From Acidobacteriota bacterium (GTDB lineage Bacteria > Acidobacteriota > Terriglobia > Acidiferrales > UBA7541), in NCBI GenBank assembly GCA_013289665.1, contig JABCZN010000014.1:1-64000 (forward strand): DNA of 64,000 nt. The letters are read 5' to 3'. Position 1 is the first letter of the stretch; each line of letters begins with the position of its first letter. Shown here one piece after another: positions 26,247 to 34,777 of this stretch. The notes below the pieces were generated by a model. It made no database searches and was not told the origin of the DNA. It saw only the letters and a list, made by a program, of their open reading frames with translations. The translations under genes and the position numbers were made by a program.

Positions 26247-27533
26247 TCAGCCGCGCCCCGAAACGGATGCTGGCACGGGTCTGGCAAATTTATCGCCCCA
26301 ACGGATGCGCCCCGTCATCTGCATAACCACGAACAGGCTCAGAATCGCGCCCACGGTTACAGCCAGGCCGGTAAATCCGGCGAAAAAGAATGCATAAGAG
26401 AACAACACCAGGTAAATCAGTTGCGCCAGGCCCGCATCCACCACGGCGAATCTCCAATCGACCACCAGCCGCAGATAGCTAACCACCAGTAGGATCGACA
26501 CTACCGACGAAATCAGAAACGCCAGATGAATCGAAATGTGATCCACAAGATAAGCCAGCAACAGATGAAACGCGAAAAAAGCGCTCGCAAGAAAGAAATA
26601 GTTCATCGGATGAAGTTCGATGCCCCGCAATTCCGAGAGAATGAACACAATGAAAAAGAAGAACAAAAGCGAAACGGGCGCGAAATAGCTGATCTCTCCA
26701 GCCAGTGGCCCCGGCTGCAGTTTCTCGGGCATGGCCATCGCGATGTCATATCCAGAAACCAGATTCTGATAATCCCAGCGCAATTCCCACCCGCTGGCGG
26801 TTTTGCGCTTTTCCGTCGGAGAAAGAGAGTTATCCGGGAAATCAAAGCCCGAAAAATCGGTCCTGATCAGCATGTGAAAATCGTTCGCCTGAGAGATCCC
26901 CCCGCTCCCTGTGGCGGATGCCGCTCCGTTCCGATTCTGCCCAAAATGGTACCGCCAGCTTTTCTGGCCCTGAGAACGGTATGCAGTTTTTAAAACGCCG
27001 TGTGCGCCACCCGGGAGAACCGCCCGCGCGCTAACATCCGAACTGCCGAACACCAGAGGCATCGGCTTTCCGTCAAGCTCGACCGACAAGCCGTCATACA
27101 CTGCCTGCTCTGCCGGCAGCGGAAGCCGGAAAAGAAAAGTCTCTTCCGCGCTCGAAGGATTGTGGAACGCGTGCTCGCCGCTGAACGCGACCGTATACGT
27201 GCTGAACCACAGCAACCCCTTCTGCCGGTAGTCAACATGGATCTGAGCTTCAACCCGGCTCCAATCGAGAGAAACGGCTTGGCTGTGTTCCCTTTTCTCT
27301 TCTTTCGTAATTTTCTTTCCATTTTCCTCGGCCGTGACCGTCTGCGTTTCCGTCCAAACATGCTGCACTTCTGGCGGAGCCTGTTCCTGCGCGGCGCCCC
27401 AGGTGGACGCCACGCGCCCGCTCAGTGCGCCTCCCGCGCTGTCGGTGCGGAGAAAGATGGTCGAGCCAAGGATGGCCCAGGCGAGCGAAGCACAGAAAAA
27501 GATCGCGGTAATGGCAAGGATGCGTCGGAGCAT
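26247..27533 (-). CDS. CreD-like inner membrane protein
   Basis: A 428-residue protein with an N-terminal membrane anchor (ILAITAIFFCASLAWAILG), a ~240-residue extracytoplasmic beta-rich domain, and five or six C-terminal helices. The C-terminal part (SELRGIELHPMNYFFLASAFFAFHLLLAYLVDHI and the terminal MTGRIRWGD) follows the pattern of CreD/inner-membrane colicin-tolerance proteins. No CreBC two-component genes are adjacent, so regulation differs. It converges with the amine oxidase, with only 29 bases between stops. Confidence 0.65.
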   Translation of the reverse strand: MLRRILAITAIFFCASLAWAILGSTIFLRTDSAGGALSGRVASTWGAAQEQAPPEVQHVWTETQTVTAEENGKKITKEEKREHSQAVSLDWSRVEAQIHVDYRQKGLLWFSTYTVAFSGEHAFHNPSSAEETFLFRLPLPAEQAVYDGLSVELDGKPMPLVFGSSDVSARAVLPGGAHGVLKTAYRSQGQKSWRYHFGQNRNGAASATGSGGISQANDFHMLIRTDFSGFDFPDNSLSPTEKRKTASGWELRWDYQNLVSGYDIAMAMPEKLQPGPLAGEISYFAPVSLLFFFFIVFILSELRGIELHPMNYFFLASAFFAFHLLLAYLVDHISIHLAFLISSVVSILLVVSYLRLVVDWRFAVVDAGLAQLIYLVLFSYAFFFAGFTGLAVTVGAILSLFVVMQMTGRIRWGDKFARPVPASVSGRG

Positions 27534-27679
27534 GGCAAGGGTCTCCCGCCGGGGGGTTCGGTCAGAAACAATCTATGTGAAGTAATTGTCACTGTCAAGT
27601 ACTTTATTTCGCAAAGTAGTGTCGCGCCTTCCCTGCCTCACTGACGGTACAATGCGGAAGCGGCTCTTCGGGAGGATAC

Positions 27680-28039
27680 ATGGCCAAAGAAGTAGACGAC
27701 TTTCAGAAATTCCGCGCCGAGCTCAACGAAGAAATCCTCAACTGCGGCCACCTCGGCATCAAGCGCTTCTTTGCCCTCGACCACCAGGCCTACGAGGCCG
27801 GCCCGCTCGACGCCCGCACCAAGGAGCTCCTCGGCCTGGTCGCGTCGACCGTTTTGCGCTGCGACGATTGCATCACCTACCATCTTGTCCGCTGCGGTGA
27901 AGTCGGCTGGAAGCGCGCCGAAGTCATTGACGCCCTGAACGTCGCCCTGGTCGTCGGAGGCTCCATCACCATCCCCCACGTCCGCCGCGCTTTTGCCAGA
28001 ATGAGAGAGATACAAGGGCTTCAGCCTGATGTAAAATAG
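27680..28039 (+). CDS. Carboxymuconolactone decarboxylase-family (AhpD-like) protein
   Basis: A 119-residue all-helical protein. The AhpD-type active site CDDCITYH (residues ~60-67) has the CXXC pair and histidine expected for peroxidase-linked disulfide chemistry. TKELLGLVASTVLRC before it is the conserved CMD helix. The ATG is preceded by GGGAGGATAC. Redox or peroxide-related activity is likely; true decarboxylase activity is not implied by the motif. The next gene starts 14 bases later. Confidence 0.85.
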   Translation: MAKEVDDFQKFRAELNEEILNCGHLGIKRFFALDHQAYEAGPLDARTKELLGLVASTVLRCDDCITYHLVRCGEVGWKRAEVIDALNVALVVGGSITIPHVRRAFARMREIQGLQPDVK

Positions 28040-28053
28040 GCGGCAGACGAACC

Positions 28054-28698
28054 ATGAGCACGACACCCACTGCCATCGCCGCCGAACAGGCAAAATTCAT
28101 GCTCAGACTACGCGGCTTTCTGGGCGCAGCCCTGTTCCTGGCATTGCGGCGATTCCCGCGGCTGCTGCAGCTTCACCGCAATAAAAGCTCCTGGGCCTTG
28201 TTCCGCTTCACGCTCGCGTGTTTAGGCGCCGCGGTTGTAGTTCTGCCGTTGAGCCTCTGGAATGGCTGGATCACCGCGATTTTCGGCCTGGTTTTGTTCG
28301 TGGTGGCCATCCTGCTGCCGCCCGCCGAAACCGAATCGAGCACCGACCGCAAAGCCCGCGAACTCGGTGCACAGACTGTAGTGAGCGGCGGAGACTATCA
28401 GCCCGGCAATGCGCCCGTCGCCAGCGTCCGGTTGTTCATTTCCCCGGAGCACGTCTGGGCGCTCGACGCCCACTTCCACCCTCTGGTGGTCATCCCGGTC
28501 ACGGAAATTACTCGCATGCGGGTTGAGCCCGCCGCCAGCGGCTCGCTGCTGCAGGTTCGCTGGGGAGATCACAAGGCGGAATTTTCCTATCACGGCATCT
28601 TCGCGGAGCGCTTCGCAAAATTGGCGGAGGAATCCATCCTCATGGCAAACCCCTCGGCCGCGAACGTGGTTCGGAAACACCGGGCAGCGGGCGCCTGA
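28054..28698 (+). CDS. Hypothetical membrane protein (214 aa)
   Basis: Two adjacent hydrophobic helices (FTLACLGAAVVVLPLSLWNG and WITAIFGLVLFVVAILLPP, residues ~52-90) follow a basic N-terminus. The C-terminal ~110 residues form a soluble domain (VRLFISPEHVWALDAHFHPL, LLQVRWGDHKAEFSYHGIF) that could be a PH-like fold. It probably shares a transcript with the AhpD-like gene. No family was assigned. Confidence 0.65.
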   Translation: MSTTPTAIAAEQAKFMLRLRGFLGAALFLALRRFPRLLQLHRNKSSWALFRFTLACLGAAVVVLPLSLWNGWITAIFGLVLFVVAILLPPAETESSTDRKARELGAQTVVSGGDYQPGNAPVASVRLFISPEHVWALDAHFHPLVVIPVTEITRMRVEPAASGSLLQVRWGDHKAEFSYHGIFAERFAKLAEESILMANPSAANVVRKHRAAGA

Positions 28699-28761
28699 TC
28701 CAGGCAACCCCTGCAATTTGTAGCATCGAATCCTTCACCTGATGTGTGTCAAACTATTGCC

Positions 28762-29007
28762 ATGGCACGCGGTTGGGAGAGCAAAGATGTCGAGTCTCAA
28801 GTGGAAGCGAAAACAACTATGAGCACCTCTCCGAGCAGAGGACCAAAAACCCCCGACGAGCTGCGCCGGGAACAGGAATGCCGAGACCTCCAACTTTCCC
28901 GTATTCGGATCGTCAACGACCTCCAGGTAGCCACAAATCCCAACCACAGAAAATCCCTCGAAGCCGCCCTCGCGCACCTCGATCAGAAGATTGCCCAACT
29001 CAGCTGA
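28762..29007 (+). CDS. Small conserved-looking hypothetical protein (81 aa)
   Basis: Starting at ATG 28762, the product begins MARGWESKDVESQVEAKT and ends in a helical segment (RKSLEAALAHLDQKIAQLS). It is charged and probably coiled. Six codons upstream another ATG is in frame but is less likely. The MARGWESK opening is one I associate with short uncharacterised acidobacterial proteins, but no function is known. A terminator hairpin overlaps its stop codon. Confidence 0.6.
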   Translation: MARGWESKDVESQVEAKTTMSTSPSRGPKTPDELRREQECRDLQLSRIRIVNDLQVATNPNHRKSLEAALAHLDQKIAQLS

Positions 29008-29020
29008 CTTGAGTTTTTTT
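28997..29020 (+). terminator. Rho-independent terminator
   Basis: AACTCA (28997-29002) pairs with TGAGTT (29010-29015) around a short loop and runs into a seven-T tract. The stem overlaps the stop codon of the 81-residue protein gene. It should end the plus-strand transcript from 27680 onward. Confidence 0.7.
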
Positions 29021-29123
29021 GGAAATCTGCCGCGCTCTGTGGCTCTTCCCGTTTGAGGCATCTCAATGCACATTTTTTCTGAATGGCAATGCCCGAGCGT
29101 TGAGGGCAGAGCCAAGAAAATTC

Positions 29124-29166
29124 TCATCCTGAGGCTATCCGATAAGAATAGCCACAGGACCTCAAC
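29124..29166 (+). repeat. REP-like hairpin repeat, copy 1
   Basis: Conserved arms TCATCCTGAG and AGGACCTCAAC enclose an inner stem GGCTAT/ATAGCC. The same arms with different inner stems recur at 46177-46219 and 59602-59644. It lies in the gene-free gap 29021-29289, where nothing else was recognised. Confidence 0.6.
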
Positions 29167-29289
29167 CCGGAGACTTCGATAGACTGTAAGTTGATGTCTT
29201 TCGGGGCTGGGCCAGCGCGCCCGTCAGGATCGCAGATTATTTCTTGCGGTTGCCAAAATCGGCCAATTGTTCGCAGGGAGAATTGCCAG

Positions 29290-30459
29290 CTAGTCCGTAA
29301 ACACCACGCCAACCGCCGTCGTCCCTTTCTCTGCACCTTCTTCGATCCGCACCACATACCCGCGCAAAATCATCTCTTGCACGCCGTCGGTTCCAGACGC
29401 CCGCATCACCACCTGGACTTCCGATTGCATCCGCGGGCTGTGCTTCAGCGAAATCAGCGCGCCCTGGATCGAAAGATCCCTCACCAGCGTGTCTTCCTCG
29501 AATTTCTGGCCTTCCGCAGTGACTCCCGTAACGCACGCGTGAAATTGCGCTTCCCGCCGCAACGCCGTGCGCGACCCTGGCATGTGCGCCTGCACCGGTT
29601 CGCTGGCCGCGCCGAGCGTAATCACCATGCCCTCGCTCGCGGCAAATACCGAATCATACTCCTCGCGCGCCTGCCGCAGAAGTTGGTCCACAATCCGGTC
29701 CGTCGAATCCGGGTCATGATGAAACAGCACCAGCGTTTTCACCCCGGTTTCGCGCGCCACTCTCACCCCTTCGCTCCACGATGAGTGGCCCCATCCCTTG
29801 CGCTCGTTGGCCAACTGCGCGGGCGAATACTGTGCATCATTAATAAAGATGTCCGCGCCCGCCGCCAGCTCGCGCAGGTTCATGTCCAGCGCCGGGACTC
29901 CGGGCTCATTGTCGGTCGCATAAACCACCGTCCCCGCGGGAGTCTCGATGCGGAATCCCAGGCAGCCCTGCGGATGATTCAGCCAGCGAGTGGTGACTTT
30001 ATTTTCGCCGATCTGAAAGGTCTCGCCGCCATCCACCTCGCGAAACTTCCGCTGCGCGGTCATCGCCGAAAAATCCACCGGGAAATATGGCAAGGCCATT
30101 TGCGCCTCAAACACCTGCCGCAGCGAATCGGGCCCCAGGAATTTCGAACGGAAACTATAAAATTGAAACTGGTTCTTTTGGTCGTACAAAGGCGCGAAGA
30201 ACGGCAACCCTTGGATATGATCCCAGTGATAGTGGGTCACGAAGATGTGAGTCGTGGCTGAACTTGCCAAGCCGTCCGCGCCCCAGCGATTTCCGAGCAC
30301 GCGCAGCCCGGTGCCGCAATCGAGAATAAACTTCGTGCCATCGGGCGCCGCAAGTTCCAGGCAGGGGGTGTTGCCGCCATACCGCCACGTCGCCGGATCG
30401 ACGGTCGGCGTCGAGCCGCGGACTCCCCAGAAGCTCAATTTGGCGATCGGGCTGCTCAT
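29290..30459 (-). CDS. Metallo-beta-lactamase-fold hydrolase fused to a PilZ domain
   Basis: Residues 1-290 form an MBL-fold hydrolase of the RNase Z/PhnP-like class, with the metal motif THYHWDH (H76, H78, D80, H81), further ligands in NHPQG, and HHDPDS. Residues ~295-389 match PilZ: RTALR (297-301) fits the RXXXR arm and DLSIQG (328-333) the D/NXSXXG motif that together bind cyclic di-GMP. A phosphodiesterase or nuclease activity gated by c-di-GMP would follow, but substrate is unknown. It is a single minus-strand gene. Confidence 0.85.
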   Translation of the reverse strand: MSSPIAKLSFWGVRGSTPTVDPATWRYGGNTPCLELAAPDGTKFILDCGTGLRVLGNRWGADGLASSATTHIFVTHYHWDHIQGLPFFAPLYDQKNQFQFYSFRSKFLGPDSLRQVFEAQMALPYFPVDFSAMTAQRKFREVDGGETFQIGENKVTTRWLNHPQGCLGFRIETPAGTVVYATDNEPGVPALDMNLRELAAGADIFINDAQYSPAQLANERKGWGHSSWSEGVRVARETGVKTLVLFHHDPDSTDRIVDQLLRQAREEYDSVFAASEGMVITLGAASEPVQAHMPGSRTALRREAQFHACVTGVTAEGQKFEEDTLVRDLSIQGALISLKHSPRMQSEVQVVMRASGTDGVQEMILRGYVVRIEEGAEKGTTAVGVVFTD

Positions 30460-30664
30460 CTGTCTCTGCGCGGTGCCTGGATGCCGCTCAAATGGGCAAA
30501 ACGATCCCTGCCCATCCCTACCTTGTGTGTCCTTCTGTGATAGTGGCAGTCACGGGTAGGAGCGTCAATCAAATCACTGCCGCTTGTTGTCAAAGTTTCC
30601 AATAACAGCTTGAGACTTAAGGGTGCGTCCGCGCAGGCAAGCTCGTAGAATAGTCTTGATAGCA

Positions 30665-31645
30665 ATGCACACCCATTCCCATGCCCCTGGCCAGACCCAC
30701 GCGCATGACCCTGCGGGGGAACATGCTCACGGCCACAGCCACGATCATGCCCATCCGCCGATGAGTCCTTCGGTTCTGGCCTGGGCCATGGTGGCTACGC
30801 TCGGTCTCGTGGTTGCGGAAGTCTTTGGCGGCTTCCTTGGCCGGTCGGTGGCGCTGCTGAATGACGCGGTCCACAACTTGAGCGATGTCCCGGCACTGGG
30901 AATTTCCTGGCTGGCCATGCGCTGGGCCCAGCGCCCTGCCGACTCCGAAAAAACCTTTGGGTATCACCGCTCGGGCACGCTTGCCGCCTTCACCAACGCG
31001 ATTGTGCTGGTGCTCCTCTCGCTCTGGCTGGGGTACGAAGCGATTGACCGCCTTCGCTCTCCCCATCAAGTCGTCGAAAGCTGGATGATCTGGACCTCCA
31101 TCGCCGCTCTGCTGGTCAACGGCGGCATCACGTTGGCCCTGGTCCGCGGCCACTCTGACCTGAACCTGCGCAGCATCCTGGTTCACAACTTCGGCGACGC
31201 GCTTTCCAACCTCGCCATCATCGTGGGCGCTATCATCATCCTGTACACCCGCGCGGCCTGGATCGATCCCCTGCTCGGCCTGGCCATCGGCCTGCTCGTC
31301 CTCTATTCCTCGGTCGGCATTTTGCGCGATTCGGCTCACATCCTGCTCGAGGGCCGTCCGAAGTGCGCTGGTGTGGAAGAGGTCGCGCGGGCCATCCTCA
31401 CCATCGAAAATGTCTACGAAGTGCACGACATCCACATCTGGTCGCTCGGCGGCTCACACAATGCGTTGAGCTGCCACGCCCGCGTCCCGGACATGCACAT
31501 GGATCAATGCGAAAAAATCATCGCGGCAATTCGCAAGAAACTGGCCGAAGATTTTCAGATCGAACACAGCACCGTGCAGCTGGAACGCGCGGGGCTGCCG
31601 GCCTCATCGGGCTACGTTATGCCCGAACCAATCCGAAAAAATTGA
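30665..31645 (+). CDS. CDF-family metal cation efflux protein (ZitB/CzcD-like)
   Basis: A 326-residue cation diffusion facilitator. The first 30 residues contain eleven histidines in HXH runs, a presumed metal-sensing tail. Six membrane helices follow. The two zinc-site motifs are HNLSD (H70/D74) in helix II and HNFGD (H174/D178) in helix V. The C-terminal cytoplasmic ferredoxin-like domain (YEVHDIHIWSLGGSHNALSCH) is complete. It likely exports Zn2+ or similar ions in exchange for protons. The ATG at 30665 has no strong SD. Confidence 0.92.
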   Translation: MHTHSHAPGQTHAHDPAGEHAHGHSHDHAHPPMSPSVLAWAMVATLGLVVAEVFGGFLGRSVALLNDAVHNLSDVPALGISWLAMRWAQRPADSEKTFGYHRSGTLAAFTNAIVLVLLSLWLGYEAIDRLRSPHQVVESWMIWTSIAALLVNGGITLALVRGHSDLNLRSILVHNFGDALSNLAIIVGAIIILYTRAAWIDPLLGLAIGLLVLYSSVGILRDSAHILLEGRPKCAGVEEVARAILTIENVYEVHDIHIWSLGGSHNALSCHARVPDMHMDQCEKIIAAIRKKLAEDFQIEHSTVQLERAGLPASSGYVMPEPIRKN

Positions 31646-31675
31646 ATCAGGTTTTATGTGGAGGGGTTTCCCGCA

Positions 31676-32458
31676 TCACGCAGGCAGGCGGATCGATACG
31701 CCGCGCTGCTCATTGAACTGCTGCGTCGCATTGAGATCCAGCGTGTTCAGGGGAATCGTGCGGCGCAGCCCTTCTGCGGTGACATACTGCAGCCGGTCGT
31801 TGATCAGGGAATACGCCACAGCGAAAATCAGGCTGCCGTCCTGCCGGACAAAAACATACTCGGCCTGCTCCGGGGGAAGCGGCTCGGAACGCATCCGGCT
31901 GTAAAGGCTGCTATCGTTATCCCGGACGGGAGCCTGCTCCGGGGGAGCGGGCTGGTTCGCGGCTTGGCTGTCATCCCCCTGCGGCGCGGCCGCGCCCTGG
32001 TCCGCGTACATCGGAACCGGCATATAGAATCCGCCATCAATAAAGGGAATCACGAAGCCGGAATCACGCCGGAAATGGCGCCCGGCGTTTGGATGCACGG
32101 CGAAAAAGTGCGGATAATCAAACCCGAGTCCGGGCGCGTTTCCGTCCGTCGAAAATCCCCCATTCGGGAAAACCGGGTCGGTCGAAAAATTACTGCGGCG
32201 AGTCGTATGATTCCAACCCGCGGGATGCGCTGCTTTTGCCGTCGCGCTCAGGCGCGCGCTGACCGGTGCGCTGCGAACACCCGGCCGCGCGGAAACCGAA
32301 GAGCGCATCGGCGCGGCGTGCGCGGCGGCCATGGGTGCGGCGGCAACGAAGGCATGCGCACTGGACATTGATGGCATCGCCCCGCCAGCATGCTGCTGTG
32401 CCTGCCCGAGGGAAGGAAGTGTGAATCCAAGAAGCAAAAGAAGGAACTTGCGCCGCAT
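31676..32458 (-). CDS. Secreted Ala/Pro-rich hypothetical protein (260 aa)
   Basis: From the ATG at 32458 the protein begins MRRKFLLLLLGFTLPSLGQA, a clear signal peptide. A low-complexity Ala/Met/Ser/Pro/His region (residues ~20-85) is followed by a Gly/Pro-rich central part (FPNGGFSTDGNAPGLGFDYP) and a C-terminal folded segment (EYVFVRQDGSLIFAVAYSL, LQYVTAEGLRRTIPL). The C-terminal segment resembles short domains of unknown function in other acidobacterial exported proteins. No enzymatic motif was found. Confidence 0.7.
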   Translation of the reverse strand: MRRKFLLLLLGFTLPSLGQAQQHAGGAMPSMSSAHAFVAAAPMAAAHAAPMRSSVSARPGVRSAPVSARLSATAKAAHPAGWNHTTRRSNFSTDPVFPNGGFSTDGNAPGLGFDYPHFFAVHPNAGRHFRRDSGFVIPFIDGGFYMPVPMYADQGAAAPQGDDSQAANQPAPPEQAPVRDNDSSLYSRMRSEPLPPEQAEYVFVRQDGSLIFAVAYSLINDRLQYVTAEGLRRTIPLNTLDLNATQQFNEQRGVSIRLPA

Positions 32459-32606
32459 GGTCGCTACCCCGAATAAGGCCCTGACTCTACCACATTTCAT
32501 TAGACGCAGTTGCCCGCCTGGACGTTTCTTCCAATCGTCCGCCGCAATGCCCTCGCCCGGGCCTGGGCTTTCCCGCCAACCGGTACTGTGCTATAACCGA
32601 GGGGCC

Positions 32607-32828
32607 GTGAAACATACCGGTCAGCAGGAAATCGCCTTTGCGGCAGCAAGGGGCGTGGTGGTCGGGGAGTCTGGCCCGTTAACGCGGCCGGTAAGGGAAA
32701 CTTCCACGCACCTGCAGGAAGATGCCTCACGGTATTGCCCTGTCTGTTCGCAGCGGCTGGAGTCGCGGCGCTGCAAGCTCGTTTGCAACGTGTGCGGGTA
32801 TTATATGTCCTGCGCGGACTACTACTAA
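32607..32828 (+). CDS. Small zinc-ribbon protein (73 aa)
   Basis: The GTG start at 32607 has GAGGGG just before it. The C-terminal half is YCPVCSQRLESRRCKLVCN followed by VCGYYMSCADYY: two CXXC knuckles plus two further cysteines, so up to two zinc sites. The terminal GYYMSCADYY is strikingly aromatic and looks conserved. A longer frame overlapping upstream is rejected because the upstream part has no protein character. The STAS gene follows after 123 bases. Confidence 0.65.
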   Translation: MKHTGQQEIAFAAARGVVVGESGPLTRPVRETSTHLQEDASRYCPVCSQRLESRRCKLVCNVCGYYMSCADYY

Positions 32829-32951
32829 GAATCGCCCGGCGGTCCGGAACCCTGAAAAGACCGCTTTGCGAAATCTACCAAAAGCAGATATGCTTTGCCG
32901 TTCCGGGCCGGGTTGCCGCCGGACCTGCATACGGACCAGGAGGAAATTAAC

Positions 32952-33299
32952 GTGGCATTGAAGATGACTAGTCGCGAAGTGGACGGCGTAACCGTCATAG
33001 CAATGGACGGCCGGATCGTGCTGGGCGAAGAATCAAACGCGCTGCGCGAAAAAATCAAATCGCTGATCGCCGAGGGCAAGAAAAAGATCGTGCTCAACAT
33101 GGACAATGTCACGTTCATTGACAGCGCGGGCCTCGGCACGCTGGTGTCGGCGCATCACAGCGCCAAGGCGCAGGGAGCGTCCCTGCGGTTGTGCCATCTG
33201 GGCACAAAGTTCACCGAAGTGCTGCAAATCACCAAGTTGATGACTATTTTTGACGTCTACAACACCGAAGCCGAAGCAGTCGCCAGTTTCTCCAAGTAA
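32952..33299 (+). CDS. STAS-domain anti-sigma factor antagonist
   Basis: A 115-residue single STAS domain. The GTG at 32952 is preceded by AGGAGG with eight bases of spacing. The conserved phosphorylation loop is NVTFIDSAGLGTLVSAH with Ser58 as the likely phosphoacceptor. Such proteins bind RsbW/SpoIIAB-like anti-sigma kinases and release a sigma factor when dephosphorylated. No kinase or phosphatase gene is adjacent, so partners lie elsewhere. A terminator follows directly. Confidence 0.9.
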   Translation: MALKMTSREVDGVTVIAMDGRIVLGEESNALREKIKSLIAEGKKKIVLNMDNVTFIDSAGLGTLVSAHHSAKAQGASLRLCHLGTKFTEVLQITKLMTIFDVYNTEAEAVASFSK

Positions 33300-33314
33300 T
33301 ATTCTCGAACCATT

Positions 33315-33347
33315 GCAGGGGCAGGCTTTCAAGCCTGCCCCTCTTTT
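33315..33347 (+). terminator. Rho-independent terminator of the STAS gene
   Basis: An 11-bp GC-rich stem (GGGGCAGGCTT pairing with AAGCCTGCCCC, 33317-33340) with a two-base loop is followed by TCTTTT. It sits 17 bases after the STAS stop codon. Confidence 0.8.
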
Positions 33348-33402
33348 AATCTTCCATGCGGTACATCCTAATGCCGCTCGAAAGATTCGGATAAAAGTCC
33401 GT
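33346..33402 (-). pseudogene. Remnant 3' end of a second DUF1015 gene
   Basis: On the minus strand this encodes TDFYPNLSSGIRMYRMED then stop, which parallels TDFYPKLLSGITMYRVAE, the last 18 residues of the intact DUF1015 gene ending at 33434. Upstream of the threonine codon the similarity stops. It is therefore the surviving tail of a tandem duplicate or a partial duplication of the gene's end. Confidence 0.75.
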
Positions 33403-33433
33403 CGCGTCGCGGCGAGCTTTCGCCTGCCCTCCC

Positions 33434-34777
33434 TTACTCCGCCACCCGATACATCGTAATCCCGCTAAGCAACTTCGGATAAAAGTCCGTGGATTTCTGC
33501 GGCATCACTTCTCCCGAAGTAGCCACCTTCATCACCACGTCCACATCCACGGGATTCAGCAGAAACGCCACTTGCGCCCCGCGATCCACGGCATCTATGG
33601 CCGCGGCAAATTCACGTTCGTAGAAAAGATTGGACTCAGACGCCACCGCGTGCGGCGTCACTCCCAACGCCGGTTCGAGAATGCCCTGGTGCAGCAGTAC
33701 CACATCCAACTGCCGCTGCAACCGCGACAGCCCTGGCAGGATATGCGCCAGGTCCGCCTCCGGACGTAGCGTCAGCAGGTAAAATGCACGAGCTTCCGCA
33801 CTCGCTGTCGGGTATACCCCGATGGCTCGCTGGGCTTTCGCCTGCGTCAACCCGGTTCGAAATTTCCCCTGCGCATCCGCTCGCTGCGGTTCGTTCGTGA
33901 AGGAAAAAACTTCCGTCGCAAACCACGGCTCCAGGTAACGTCGCACCGCGCTCCAGGCGAAATCCCTCAAATGATTCACCACCCGATGCGTCGGCAAAAT
34001 CGTCAATCCCTCGCTGTGCGTGTTCACAAAAGTCATCATCGAGCGCTCGTAAGGTGCATCTGGAATCACTTTTCCGGCCTTCGTTCGCGACTCGTTCCGG
34101 AAGTTCAGCGAAGTTTCATAGCGATGGTGGCCATCCGCAATCACCAACTTCTGCTCGGCCATCGCTTTCTGGATCGCCGCAACTCGGGCAGGATCAGTGA
34201 CCGCCCATAGTCGATGCATCACCCCATATTCATCCATCAGTTCCGTGACCGGCTTTTCTGCCGATTCCACCTCGCCGAGAATCGCATCCACGCGCTTCTC
34301 CGGATCCGAATAAAGCATGAACAGTTGCCCGGTATGCGTATGCGTGTGCCGCAAAAGCTCCAAGCGGTCCGCCTTGGGCCCCGAAAGCGTGTGCTCATGC
34401 CGAAAGACAACGTTGTTTGCGTAATCCTCCAGTTGCCCCGCGCCGATAAACCCGCGCCTTGTGCGCCGCGCAGAACTTCCCGGTACCGTGAATTCCTGCG
34501 AGTATGCATAAAATGCCGCGGCCGCATCCTGCTTCACCGCGTTGGCGGCAATCCATCCCTTCAGCGCCGCGACCGCCCGCGTGTACACATTATTCTGCGG
34601 CGTATCATTCGCAAACGTCCGCCCCTTCTCCACCGCAATCAGATTGTGCGGGTCGGCGGCGTAATAGTTCTCCTGCTGCGCAGGCGAAATCTTGTCATAC
34701 GGCTGCGTCAGCACGCGATCGAACGGAGCAACCTCCGGGTTATAACGGTAAGCGCGAAACGGATAAACCAGGGCCAT
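33434..34777 (-). CDS. DUF1015-family protein
   Basis: A 447-residue cytosolic protein covering the whole family length. The hallmark IADGHHRYETSLNFR is near residue 217, with FVNTHSEGLTILPTHRV and the N-terminal PFRAYRYNPE also present. One archaeal member (SerK) is a free-serine kinase, but most bacterial members are untested, so the reaction is not certain. The ATG follows GGGAGAGCCC. A degenerate copy of its last codons lies just downstream. Confidence 0.85.
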   Translation of the reverse strand: MALVYPFRAYRYNPEVAPFDRVLTQPYDKISPAQQENYYAADPHNLIAVEKGRTFANDTPQNNVYTRAVAALKGWIAANAVKQDAAAAFYAYSQEFTVPGSSARRTRRGFIGAGQLEDYANNVVFRHEHTLSGPKADRLELLRHTHTHTGQLFMLYSDPEKRVDAILGEVESAEKPVTELMDEYGVMHRLWAVTDPARVAAIQKAMAEQKLVIADGHHRYETSLNFRNESRTKAGKVIPDAPYERSMMTFVNTHSEGLTILPTHRVVNHLRDFAWSAVRRYLEPWFATEVFSFTNEPQRADAQGKFRTGLTQAKAQRAIGVYPTASAEARAFYLLTLRPEADLAHILPGLSRLQRQLDVVLLHQGILEPALGVTPHAVASESNLFYEREFAAAIDAVDRGAQVAFLLNPVDVDVVMKVATSGEVMPQKSTDFYPKLLSGITMYRVAE

